Of a DNA stretch of 64,000 bases, positions 54,701 through 58,881 are shown piece by piece. The stretch is from the NCBI RefSeq assembly GCF_029633865.1, contig NC_079212.1:103455584-103519583 (forward strand), written 5' to 3'. A program made the position numbers and the translations under genes. Within the stretch, counting starts at the first letter, position 1. Every line of letters starts with the position of its first letter. The notes under the pieces are model-generated. The model was not told where the DNA came from. It made no database searches and worked only from the letters and a program-made list of their open reading frames with translations. Source of the DNA: Lampris incognitus (Eukaryota > Chordata > Actinopteri > Lampriformes > Lampridae).

Positions 54701-57077
54701 CGAGACGAAGAATTTACTCACGGGACTGTTCAGGACGAACTCGCGACGAGTTCTGGAAAGCAAACAAACTTATACTAGAGTGGTTAACGAGTAGGTAGGC
54801 TGCAGGTGTTTCAGACGCGCCCTTCCCCCGCTCTCTTTGCTGGTTGCCAGGTTGGTCAACAGACCGAGCCCTAACACCTTTGACCTGCTCCACATCAGCC
54901 ACAGCATCCATCCAAACAATGTAAACAGTATAGCTCATACATGGTCAAAGATTAAAAGTAAACAAACATTCATACGTATATGAATTGCCTTCGCAGAGGA
55001 TAAAGTCAACGAACAGGTTGCACTGAGAGAACAGAGAAAAGGAAGGGGACATGTGGATGATTAAGGGGCAGGGTAGGTTCAGCGGCCCTACCTTGCTTGA
55101 GTACTGGACCACTCCCACTCTGGTTGAATTGAGACCGATGTCCAAAGTGTTGAGGATATCAATCATGAACTTTCTCATTGTCTCAAACTCATGAGGCCGA
55201 ACACTGCGAGAGCTGTCAATGATGAAGACCAGATCCACCGGACCAGACTTACACTTCTGGTCTGGACCTGAGATTGGGACACATAGTGTTAGAAGACCCG
55301 AGAAGCAGGAGTATGGAGCCAATTAGATGAGTACAGAGCAAACAAGAAAGTGGCGAGAGTTGCATATTGTTGGTATGACTGTTTCCGAGGTCTAAACTGA
55401 AATGAACCTGTAGGATTTTGGCCAGACGATGCCCTGCATCTTAAAGTGACAATTGTATAGTAGGAGCCTAGTACTGAAAAATGTTGTGACATTTTACTAG
55501 TTTGATCTTCTTTCTTTTTTCCTGATTTTCCCTTTTTTTCCCCTCCCCAATTGTATCTGGCCAATTACCCCATTCATCCACGCTGTCCCAGTTGCTGCTC
55601 TACCGCCTCTGCCAATCCGGGGAGGGCTGCAGACTACCACATGTCTCCTCCAGTACTTGTGGAGTCGCCAGCCGCTTCTTTTAACCCGACAGTGAGGAGT
55701 TTCACCAGGGGGACGTAGCGCGTGGGAGGATCACGCTATTTCCCCCTCTCCCCGTGAACAGGCGCCCAGACCGACCAGAGGAGGCGTTAGTGCAGCGACC
55801 AGGACACATACCCACATGCGGCTTCCCACCTGCAGCACGCCCGACCAAGCCGGAGGTAACATGGGGATTCGAACCGGTGACCCCCATGTTGTTAGGCGAT
55901 GGAATAGACCGCCACGCTACCCCGGCGCCCCGTTTTTTTTAAATTTATTTCTGATTTTTCCCTTTTTTCTCCCAATTCAGTGGCCAATCGATCCCTATTC
56001 TAATTCAAACACCCACCCTCGTACTGCATGCGTTAACCAACTGCATATCTCCGGCCGGCAGTCTCGAAGGAGACGCCTCCCCACTTTCGTGACAAGGCGA
56101 ATCAAGGCCGAACCACTGCTTTTTCCGACACACACAGAGACGCATTCATGTGACGAACACAAGCCGACTCCCCTCCCCTCCCGAAGACAGCGTTGCCAAT
56201 TATTGCTGCCTCATCGAATCCGGCCATAGTCGGATTTGACGAGACCGGGGCGCAAACCCGGGTCCCCAGTGGGCAACTGCATCAACACAGCCGATGCTTA
56301 GACCGCTACGCCACCGCGGACCCAGACGCCCCGTTTGATCATTTTTTTGCGCGTTTTACTTTTTGTTTATGTGGCGGCAGGCTAATGGTGCTATAATGAC
56401 CATGTTAAAATCACTTTCACATTTTGTACCGCCAAACCCTTAATGTTCACGACTCTCATTACTTAACAGTAGCCACAAGAAGCCTGTTTTTGTCTTTACT
56501 TTCTCAACATGTCTGTGAATGTTCGTCCCTGTTGTAACATCATCTTTGTCCAATAACACAGCAGTCATGGAAGAGGTTTGAATTCATCCAGGTTATGGGG
56601 TGGCTTTATGGTTTGGAAAGGAGACATTTGATTTATGGAGACCTGAAATCTCTTCTCTCGGGAGCCAGACAAAAAATGTTTGGCTATAAAGGGGAGAAAA
56701 GACAGGAATATCCGTTTATGCCTGGGAAACCATTGTGGACCATAGCTATAGGCTATCGTTACACAGGCATACGTGAAGAATGCTTGATTTATGTGTAAGT
56801 GACATGTGCACTTTTCATCCTCTGTAATTGGCTGAGATAACATTCAAGCCAGTCTTCAGTTGTTCACCTACCGGAAACCACAATCAAATACATAAGTTGA
56901 AGTTCTGAAATAAAATACTCTTGTGGGAGGACAAAAAAAAAGACAATGCTGCCCCCCCCCTTCTCTCTTATGTCTCACAGCGTCACTTGGCTGACCTGCT
57001 TTTGGCCTGGCGGTGGCGAGCGCAGCCAACGCCAGCAGAATGGACACACACGTTACGCTGAGACATCTCATCTTCAT
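29128..57077 (-). CDS. matn4: matrilin-4 gene, complete coding region, 16 coding exons
   Basis: Matrilin-4 is a secreted, oligomeric extracellular-matrix adaptor. The joined exons give 705 residues: signal peptide (1 to about 24), VWA1 (about 34-215), six EGF-like modules (217-462), VWA2 (about 465-650) and coiled coil (about 665-705). Both VWA domains keep a full MIDAS: DSSRS, GTMTG and TDGRPQD in VWA1; DGSKS, GTMTG and TDGRSQD in VWA2. The identity over other matrilins rests on mammal-like MATN4 wording, especially [10 protein letters not shown] in EGF3, [20 protein letters not shown] and the C-terminus [12 protein letters not shown]. Mammalian MATN4 has at most four EGF modules; here there are six. 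All exon phases agree. Introns 1-9 and 15 mostly contain mobile elements; introns 10-14 appear free of them. Confidence 0.95.
29281..29704 (-). mobile_element. Miniature LTR retroelement (TRIM-like), LTR-PBS-short internal-PPT-LTR-PBS
   Basis: Read on the minus strand: an LTR (29704-29551, TGTAACG...CGCTACA); one base; then TGGTGTCAGAAATGGGAT (29549-29532), nearly complementary to a tRNA-Leu 3' end; about 70 bases without coding potential; a purine tract GAAGGAGGGGG (29460-29450); a second LTR (29446-29304); and a second primer-site-like sequence (29298-29281). A matching solo LTR with a target duplication is at 4140-4245. The repeated LTR-PBS order suggests unequal recombination. It has no coding capacity and would need proteins in trans. 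Confidence 0.7.
30489..30529. repeat. (GC)n(CA)n microsatellite
   Basis: Alternating purine-pyrimidine tract, CGCGCGCG followed by CA repeats, inside matn4 intron 15. Confidence 0.95.
31313..31417 (-). CDS. matn4: matn4 exon 15 (linker and first half of coiled coil)
   Basis: 105 nt, phase 1-1, residues 652-686. Encodes [20 protein letters not shown] and [11 protein letters not shown]. The CAC pair is the site of interchain disulfides in matrilins. There is no GT near its end; it is followed directly by ATATCCTT, the U12-type 5' splice site. Confidence 0.93.
31434..31466. repeat. (GT)n followed by poly-G
   Basis: Just upstream (in gene sense) of the exon 15 acceptor, so the intron has CCCCCC(AC)n next to its 3' end. 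Confidence 0.9.
31990..32142 (-). CDS. matn4: matn4 exon 14 (VWA2, part 4)
   Basis: 153 nt, phase 1-1, residues 601-651. Encodes [20 protein letters not shown] and closes VWA2 at NVCP. Donor CCAG|GTACAA. Confidence 0.95.
32931..33114 (-). CDS. matn4: matn4 exon 13 (VWA2, part 3)
   Basis: 184 nt, phase 0 to 1, residues 540-600. Encodes [17 protein letters not shown] and [20 protein letters not shown]. The donor GCTG|GTCTGA is weak but required by the phase of exon 14. Confidence 0.93.
33571..33702 (-). CDS. matn4: matn4 exon 12 (VWA2, part 2)
   Basis: 132 nt, phase 0-0, residues 496-539. Encodes [20 protein letters not shown] and [12 protein letters not shown]. Donor GAAG|GTAAGG. Confidence 0.95.
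34173..34270 (-). CDS. matn4: matn4 exon 11 (VWA2, part 1)
   Basis: 98 nt, phase 1 to 0, residues 463-495. The acceptor follows a run of C. Encodes [20 protein letters not shown] and ELVKKFVNQ with the MIDAS DGSKS. Donor CCAG|GTGAGT. Confidence 0.95.
35393..35515 (-). CDS. matn4: matn4 exon 10 (EGF-like module 6)
   Basis: 123 nt, phase 1-1. [20 protein letters not shown] through LLQEDGKNC, counterpart of the last EGF module of mammalian MATN4. Donor GGCA|GTATGT. Confidence 0.93.
35802..35864. repeat. (CA)n microsatellite
   Basis: About thirty CA units in matn4 intron 9. A poly-A run of 18 lies at 35716-35733. Confidence 0.97.
36140..36545 (-). repeat. SINE family A, copy 5 (matn4 intron 9, sense)
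   Basis: Near full length on the minus strand; head GGCGTCTGGGTGGTGTGGTG, tail CAATTGGGGAGAAAAGGAG. Confidence 0.8.
36709..36831 (-). CDS. matn4: matn4 exon 9 (EGF-like module 5)
   Basis: 123 nt, phase 1-1. [20 protein letters not shown] through KLNKDKKTC. Donor ACAA|GTCAGT. Apparently a tandem duplicate of exon 8; a MITE sits between them. Confidence 0.92.
36949..37366. mobile_element. 418-bp MITE with about 50-bp terminal inverted repeats
   Basis: Both ends read inward as GGTAACACTTTCTATGAAGC and continue matching for about 50 bases with two mismatches. Flanks are CAATTGCT (36941-36948) and CAATTGTT (37367-37374), an 8-bp target duplication with one mismatch, suggesting a hAT-mobilised MITE. 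It has no coding capacity and lies in matn4 intron 8, between the two most similar EGF exons. Confidence 0.9.
37627..37749 (-). CDS. matn4: matn4 exon 8 (EGF-like module 4)
   Basis: 123 nt, phase 1-1. [20 protein letters not shown] through TLNEDEKTC. Donor ACAC|GTTAGT. About 16 differences from exon 9 over 123 nt in a hand alignment. Confidence 0.92.
37774..37940. repeat. (TG)n microsatellites
   Basis: TG-rich runs at 37774-37821 and 37899-37940 in matn4 intron 7, upstream of the exon 8 acceptor. Confidence 0.9.
38154..38535 (-). pseudogene. Short 5'-truncated copy of the RTE-like LINE with 12-bp target duplication
   Basis: On the minus strand it encodes [20 protein letters not shown] and [18 protein letters not shown], then the CCCCTAACGGGAGCAGCC end and an AGT tail. 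It is flanked by ACAAGAGAAACA at 38142-38153 and 38536-38547, a clean LINE target-site duplication. It is in the gene sense within matn4 intron 7. Confidence 0.9.
38804..39223 (-). repeat. SINE family A, copy 6 (matn4 intron 7, sense)
   Basis: Full length on the minus strand, head GGTGTCCGGGTGGCGTGGCG, B box TTCGAATCCCC. Long C runs at 38894-38904 and 39020-39033 are expansions of its internal G tracts. Confidence 0.82.
39738..39771. repeat. (TG)n microsatellite
   Basis: Seventeen TG units about 110 bases downstream (gene sense) of the exon 7 donor. Confidence 0.95.
39884..40006 (-). CDS. matn4: matn4 exon 7 (EGF-like module 3)
   Basis: 123 nt, phase 1-1. [20 protein letters not shown] through LLEDGKTC, the direct counterpart of the [10 protein letters not shown] module of mammalian MATN4. 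Strong donor CAGC|GTGAGT. Confidence 0.94.
40383..40750 (-). repeat. SINE family A, copy 7 (matn4 intron 6, sense)
   Basis: Body and tail are intact. The copy is truncated in the tRNA-like head near CTACCAACATGGGGATCGC and has a short internal deletion around 40456. Confidence 0.77.
41685..41807 (-). CDS. matn4: matn4 exon 6 (EGF-like module 2)
   Basis: 123 nt, phase 1-1. [20 protein letters not shown] through LNNDKKTC. Donor is a weak ACGA|GTTCGT. Close paralogue of exons 8 and 9. Confidence 0.92.
42060..43205. repeat. Dispersed repeat with two tandem 289-bp internal monomers
   Basis: The block starts near GGGGTCCAAGCAGCGAAGC and ends near GCCGCTTGCGGC followed by poly-T. The units starting at 42131 and 42420 are clear tandem copies, sharing GCTAAAAGTGT, GAGGCTCAGCAACC, CAGATGGTGGCGCTATAAC and ATATAGTTTGCCCGC. 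I recognise the motif order as a common fish repeat but cannot classify it. It fills most of matn4 intron 5. Confidence 0.7.
43550..43672 (-). CDS. matn4: matn4 exon 5 (EGF-like module 1)
   Basis: 123 nt, phase 1-1. Six cysteines in the EGF spacing: [20 protein letters not shown] through TLNDNEKTC. Donor ACAG|GTAACA. Confidence 0.93.
43673..44814. other. matn4 intron 4, proximal part: no feature recognised
   Basis: Apart from ATC-type trinucleotide tracts at 43690-43720 and 43770-43795 I see nothing that resembles a gene or a known element. Confidence 0.4.
44815..45153 (-). repeat. SINE-like family D, copy 3 (matn4 intron 4)
   Basis: Minus-strand head with CACTGTGATTAGCATGGTCG, GGGTTCGAATCCCAGG and TTTGCATGTTCTCCCGTGTC. 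Its 3' part contains TCGGCCCTGCGATGGACCGG and GGGATGAGCGGCTTGGATAC. A 67-bp fragment of the same tail is at 45420-45486. Confidence 0.72.
45420..45486 (-). repeat. Family D tail fragment with (CCAT)n
   Basis: Contains CCATCCATCCATTATC and GAACCGCTTATCCTGCTCTC followed by TCGCGGGGATGGTGGAGCC, matching the 3' part of the copy at 44815. Confidence 0.6.
45715..45946 (-). CDS. matn4: matn4 exon 4 (VWA1, part 3)
   Basis: 232 nt, phase 0 to 1, residues 140-216. Acceptor TTTAAG|GCGC, donor TGCG|GTGAGG. Encodes [20 protein letters not shown] and [20 protein letters not shown], nearly identical to mammalian MATN4, and closes VWA1 at KLCG. Confidence 0.95.
46565..46992 (+). repeat. SINE family A, copy 8 (matn4 intron 3, antisense)
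   Basis: Full length on the plus strand from GGCGTCCAGGTGGTGTGGCG to GCAATTGGGGAGAAAAGGGG. B box GTTCGAATCCC is intact. This is the only family A copy inside matn4 that is antisense to the gene. Confidence 0.83.
46995..47260 (-). pseudogene. L2-like LINE reverse transcriptase C-terminal fragment
   Basis: A minus-strand frame contains [20 protein letters not shown] and [20 protein letters not shown], then [14 protein letters not shown]. This matches the conserved C-terminus of a common fish LINE (the F-Y-x-x-T-I-E-S-I-L-T-x-C-I-T-V-W-Y-G-N wording). It abuts the SINE at 46565-46992. Confidence 0.75.
47788..47946 (-). CDS. matn4: matn4 exon 3 (VWA1, part 2)
   Basis: 159 nt, phase 0 to 0, residues 87-139. 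Acceptor TTTTCAG|GTCC, donor CAAG|GTACAC. Encodes [12 protein letters not shown] through [20 protein letters not shown]; the GTMTG threonine is the second MIDAS element. Confidence 0.95.
48448..48791 (-). repeat. SINE-like family D, copy 4 (matn4 intron 2, sense)
   Basis: Same order of motifs as 24750-25117, including GGGTTAAATGCAGAGAGGA and GGGATTAATAAAGTAG at the 3' end. Confidence 0.75.
49017..49710 (-). repeat. 3' LTR of the chromovirus
   Basis: Same as the 5' LTR except for one change near each end. It is preceded in element sense by a G-rich polypurine tract (AGAGGGGGGGG, 49724-49714), three bases from the LTR. The pol stop codon lies 43 bases inside this LTR. Confidence 0.95.
49668..53084 (-). 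CDS. Chromovirus Pol with C-terminal chromodomain, intact
   Basis: An open frame of about 1138 codons begins without an ATG and overlaps the end of gag in the -1 frame, so expression probably needs ribosomal frameshifting; an AAAA run (CCA AAA GAT TAG in gag frame) sits at the overlap, though no canonical slippery heptamer is seen. Order: protease IDSGADG (about residue 52); reverse transcriptase with [12 protein letters not shown] (YLDD about 367-370); RNase H with [15 protein letters not shown]; integrase HHCC finger near 700 and catalytic residues in LDFVSG, SDRGPQF and NGQTERM (about 767-865); chromodomain [11 protein letters not shown] through [15 protein letters not shown] (about 1055-1100). 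The last 14 residues are encoded by the 3' LTR. Chromodomains steer integration toward marked chromatin. Confidence 0.96.
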   Translation of the reverse strand: MSYAAKRLGSLGPREILVSRLSCSRHPAPANHLVSVTLAWADQRLTVGALIDSGADGCFLDSTFAAQANIPCEELERPIEAFALDERRLASVTRQSCPVSLTIAGNHVESLQFFVIQSPLVPVILGRPWLAQHEPHIAWSSGNILEWSSSCHARCLQAAPGPAVQTVPIAPPPDLSSVPPEYHDLGEVFSKTRAQSLPPHRPYDCAINLRPGASLPSSRLYSLSIPEKAAMDDYISESLAAGLIRPSSSQVAAGFFFVKKKDGGLRPCIDYRQLNDITIKNKYPLPLMSSTLEPLTQATVFTKLDLRNAYHLVRIRKGDEWKTAFKTPRGHYEYLVMPFGLTNAPAVFQALMNDILRDMLDQFVVVYLDDILIFSRSLEGHVQHVRQVLERLLRNRLFVKAEKCLFHSESVDYLGFIVEGGKTRADPRKIKAVVEWPDPKSRKELQSFLGFANFYRRFVRNYSSVAEPLTRLTSPSQPFVWSPAARSAFLSLKERFTSAPVLLHPDPKRQFIVEVDASDTGLGAVLSQRSETDQKVHPCAFFSRRFLPAEENYDVGNRELLAVVAALEEWRHWLEGAEHPFTIWTDHKNLTFIRATKRLNGRQARWASFLSRFDFTLTYRPGSRNTKADALSRQHLKEPVTVEPSPVLPETKVVGVVTWGLETVVKRALRSSPAPSNVPPRRLFVPDSVRSRVLKWGHTSQLACHPGVHRTFTFIARRFWWPTMRRDVKEFVMACTICARSKASHQAPAGLLQPLPIPSRPWSHVALDFVSGLPPSQGNTVILTVVDRFSKGVHLVALPKLPSASETADLLMSHVFRLHGLPKDIVSDRGPQFVSRVWRAFCKGLGASVSLSSGYHPQTNGQTERMNQSVESALRCVAAKKPTSWSQFLPWVEYAVNSLVSSATGLSPFEASLGYQPPVFSAQESEVEVPSVQTHLDRCRRVWEITRAALLRATERARRGANRRRSTAPAYQPGQRVWLSTKDLPLQSSAKKLNPQFVGPFEIQEVPSPAVVRLKLPASMKTHPVFHVSRVKPVSESPLMPPAPAPPPPEIVDGHPQWKVRRLMDVRRRGRGFQYLVDWEGYGVEERSWVSRQLIMDPGLLAEFYRRHPDKPGRSPGGSRRGGGTVRARSVDQPGNQQ
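53060..54163 (-). CDS. Chromovirus Gag, intact
   Basis: A 367-codon frame starts with ATG only 19 bases after the 5' LTR ([20 protein letters not shown]). The first 90 residues look like a coiled coil rich in Gln, Leu and Ala, followed by an Ala/Pro linker. The capsid region (about 110-260) has [19 protein letters not shown] and [11 protein letters not shown], the retrotransposon gag fold also found in the domesticated vertebrate PEG10/RTL genes. A basic segment ([11 protein letters not shown]) and a CCHC zinc knuckle [14 protein letters not shown] precede the stop. It overlaps pol, which is in the -1 frame, by about 25 nt. Confidence 0.95.
   Translation of the reverse strand: MNPDNLDANPVQAALYKQIQLTASHGQQLQEAAVAMQGLRAQVQPLQASVDSLSAQQAALASQQEEVLKQLQTLTAAITIQPAVPPVPAAPPPAVPAAVALDNPTVYVSDFREPSISNPKPFDGNFETCATFIMQCELVFAHHSRGFTTDAARVAYVTNLLTGRAAQWATASWSMGASFCSSYDDFVAELRKVFHHPVYGQDPGVRLSRIQQGSGSVTDYSVEFRLAAAESGWNDQSLRVTFRRGLSDAVKDQLATREDPTSLDDLISLAIRIDGRLRERRRERGLRGTVSTSQPSRASKGGSSSSHSTSPVASLSSSQTVTEEEPMQLGRTRLTPAEREARFKAGLCLYCGLKGHRISECPTRPKD
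54171..54180 (-). promoter_or_regulatory. Candidate self-priming primer-binding site
   Basis: In element sense the two bases GT follow the 5' LTR, then ACGAACTCGC. No TGG of a tRNA primer site is present. The decamer is the exact reverse complement of GCGAGTTCGT at 54744-54735 inside the LTR, where transcription would begin given the TATA-like motif 30 nt upstream. This is the arrangement of Tf1, whose RNA 5' end folds back to prime reverse transcription. Confidence 0.75.
54183..54876 (-). repeat. 5' LTR of the chromovirus
   Basis: In element sense: U3 from 54876, a TATAAG motif at 54774-54769, then a predicted RNA start near 54744, about 30 nt downstream. The transcribed part contains about four imperfect tandem units of roughly 35-39 bp built on AAACTGCTCCTTTAAAGTCC (54340-54465). 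No AATAAA was found. Confidence 0.95.
55092..55267 (-). CDS. matn4: matn4 exon 2 (VWA1, part 1)
   Basis: 176 nt, phase 1 to 0, residues 28-86. Acceptor ATCTCAG|GTCC, donor CAAG|GTAGGG. It carries the [15 protein letters not shown] strand with the MIDAS DxSxS motif and ends in VVQYSSK. The intron after it holds the chromovirus. Confidence 0.95.
55525..55930 (-). repeat. SINE family A, copy 9 (matn4 intron 1, sense)
   Basis: Near full length. Head GGCGCCGGGGTAGCGTGGCG, B box GGTTCGAATCCCC intact, tail CCAGATACAATTGGGGAGG. Confidence 0.82.
55935..56332 (-). repeat. tRNA-derived SINE family B
   Basis: On the minus strand it starts GGGCGTCTGGGTCCGCGGTG with GGCGTAGCGGTCTAAGC and a B-box-like GGGTTTGCGCCCC. 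The body differs from family A, but it ends with the same AATTGGGAGAAAAAAGGG tail. It lies immediately next to the family A copy, apparently inserted at its head. Confidence 0.65.
56996..57077 (-). CDS. matn4: matn4 exon 1 (signal peptide)
   Basis: Encodes [19 protein letters not shown] plus the cleavage region (residues 1-27), a typical secretory signal. A second in-frame ATG is two codons downstream. The chosen donor GCAG|GTCAGC leaves phase 1, as required by exon 2. An alternative phase-1 donor CCAA|GTGACG, 9 nt further, would add three residues. The 3' splice-site-like pyrimidine tract ending TCAG at 57146-57148 suggests a separate upstream non-coding exon. Confidence 0.85.
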
Positions 57078-57145
57078 CCTGAAGATAGCGATCTGGAGGA
57101 CGAGTTGCTCACAGCTGGACTGGACCGGGTCGAATCTGGATCAAA
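57078..57145 (-). promoter_or_regulatory. matn4: Probable matn4 5' UTR segment and upstream splice acceptor
   Basis: Upstream of the ATG the minus strand shows a long pyrimidine tract ending CTCTAATCAG| at 57146, a good 3' splice site. The start-codon exon therefore probably begins at 57145, with a non-coding first exon further upstream. No TATA box was identified up to 57360. Confidence 0.45.
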
Positions 57146-57369
57146 CTGATTAGAGAAGGAAGGAAGACAGTGGGGTAGGGAAGGAAGAGAAAGGGAATGG
57201 GGAAAAAAAGCGTGATGGGGAGAAAGCAGAGGAAGGTGAGGGTTGCTTATGTAATTTGACAGCGTGGTTGATTAACAGGACCATGGAGTAAGTAGGGCAG
57301 CATCCCTCAGCCGGATGGCCCAGATTCATTTATTCAATTATCCACATTCAATTCAATTATTTCAGTAAG

Positions 57370-57371
<2 letters not shown>

Positions 57372-57431
<60 letters not shown>
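57372..57431. repeat. (TG)n microsatellite
   Basis: About thirty TG units followed by CGCGCGC, some 300 bases upstream of the matn4 start codon. Confidence 0.97.
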
Positions 57432-57433
<2 letters not shown>

Positions 57434-57864
57434 TGTGCGCGCGCGCAGCAAAAATAATATATCGGCTCAAGTCTGACAGTCTTAAAGTGACAGAAACATC
57501 TTATTTCAAGAATCATTTGCTCCTTAAGAACTAACTAAGATTATTTATCATGCTTTGGGAATATGTATACTTAGTTATCTAACTTAGTTATTTAGTTTCA
57601 AAGAGCATATTTAGAAGTAAAAAACAAGTGGTTTTGTTTAATTGAACTTAAGTTATGTGTCAGAAGATAACATATCATATAATCACTACACTGATTATAA
57701 AGATTTTTGGTCTTTCCGATAAACGGGTGATTTTATTTTGTTTCGGGAAAATCTTACCAAGCTGAAATATCTCACTGCACTGGTGAATTATTTTGCTTGT
57801 TCGGGGGATTTCCTTATTTTAATACGCTAAAACTTGTCTCAATTTTGACACAAGATAATTGCAG

Positions 57865-57893
57865 TGTGTGTGTGTGAGTGTGTGAGTGTGTGT

Positions 57894-57971
<78 letters not shown>
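57865..57971. repeat. (TG)n microsatellite, long
   Basis: About 105 bases of TG with a few TGAG/TATG interruptions at its left end. Confidence 0.97.
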
Positions 57972-58119
57972 ATGAGTGAACAATATTGGGAGTGTTTTGT
58001 GAGCGGGACATTCCAGTCCTGCCCTATCATAAAAAACACTTTGCTTCGAACACCTGAACACCTGGCAGGGGAACCTTTGCTAGCAGAGGGGGACACACAC
58101 ACACACACACACCATCGTG

Positions 58120-58312
58120 TTTCACTATCCTTGTGCGGACCCCTCATTGACTACATTCATTTCGTAGCCCTTAACCCTAACCCTAATTCTAACCATAACC
58201 CTAAAACCAACTCCTAACCCTAAAATAGACCCTTTTCCTTGTCCGCACAAGGTACGTCCTGTCAGGTTTTGCTATCCTTTTGCGGACCAAATGTCTGCAC
58301 AAGGATAGCTAA
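58120..58312. repeat. MITE-like repeat with CTATCCTTGTGCGGACC termini
   Basis: Left end CTATCCTTGTGCGGACC; the right end read in reverse complement gives CTATCCTTGTGCAGACA. The interior holds CCCTAACCCTAA-like units (58168-58225) that look telomeric but belong to this dispersed element, which also has a second internal CTATCCTTTTGCGGACC. Confidence 0.6.
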
Positions 58313-58809
58313 ACATGTACACACACACACACACACACGCACACACACACACAGTGCACACACAAAAGCAAGAAACATGTGTTTAACCACACACACATCT
58401 ATAAGTACAATACACACAGTGATGTGTGGTGGCAGCGTCCCTGAAGGCCATCAGTTCAAACAGCAGTGGTGCAAGTGGGATAATGATAACGTCTGGGAAG
58501 TATTTATGTTCAGGGCACACTGTCAATTCAAACACAACATGAAAGCCACTTCTTCCCAGCGTCCTCAAAGCGGGACTATCTGCTCTCTCCCAGATAGTCA
58601 GACTTTATGGTCATCAGCTGGCTCAGGTCTGAGCTGTGACTCACCAGCGTGTAGTGCTGCACAATACTCCTATTCTCTGTTAACGTCTCTGTTAGTCTCT
58701 TTGTCTTTCTCCGGGACTCCAACTTTCTCCCTCTGCTTGGCTTCCTCTCTCTTCCTGTGTCTGTCTGTCTGACTCTCCTCTCTTTCACTCTCTCACACAT
58801 GCACACACG

Positions 58810-58813
<4 letters not shown>
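58313..58813. other. Upstream flank, no gene recognised
   Basis: (CA)n at 58320-58360 and otherwise unremarkable sequence. Confidence 0.4.
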
Positions 58814-58877
<64 letters not shown>

Positions 58878-58881
58878 CGCG
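58814..58881. repeat. (TG)n(CG)n microsatellite
   Basis: About 55 bases of TG followed by CGCGCGCGCG, a potential Z-DNA-forming tract. Confidence 0.95.

Larger units (their letters stand above)
49017..54876 (-). mobile_element. Complete young sushi/Tf1-type chromovirus (Ty3/gypsy LTR retrotransposon), 5860 bp
   Basis: Two 694-bp LTRs bound by TGTTA/TAACA differ at only two positions by direct reading, and are flanked by a perfect 5-bp duplication CCTTT (49012-49016 and 54877-54881). Internal gag and pol frames are both open. Pol ends in a chromodomain, placing it among chromoviruses; the gag/pol arrangement in offset frames fits the vertebrate sushi group. It lies in matn4 intron 2 in the same orientation as the gene. 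Without it the intron would be about 1.28 kb. Confidence 0.97.

Noticed and set aside
57800..58060. Long open frames of alternating Cys-Val or Thr-His
   Set aside because: Pure translation artefacts of the TG/CA microsatellite; the same applies to the frames at 35500-35870, 37798-37980, 39560-39840 and 58757-58951.
58168..58225. CCCTAACCCTAA-like units suggesting an interstitial telomere
   Set aside because: The units are interspersed with CTAATTCTAACCATAACC and lie between matching CTATCCTTGTGCGGACC ends, so they belong to a dispersed MITE-like element.
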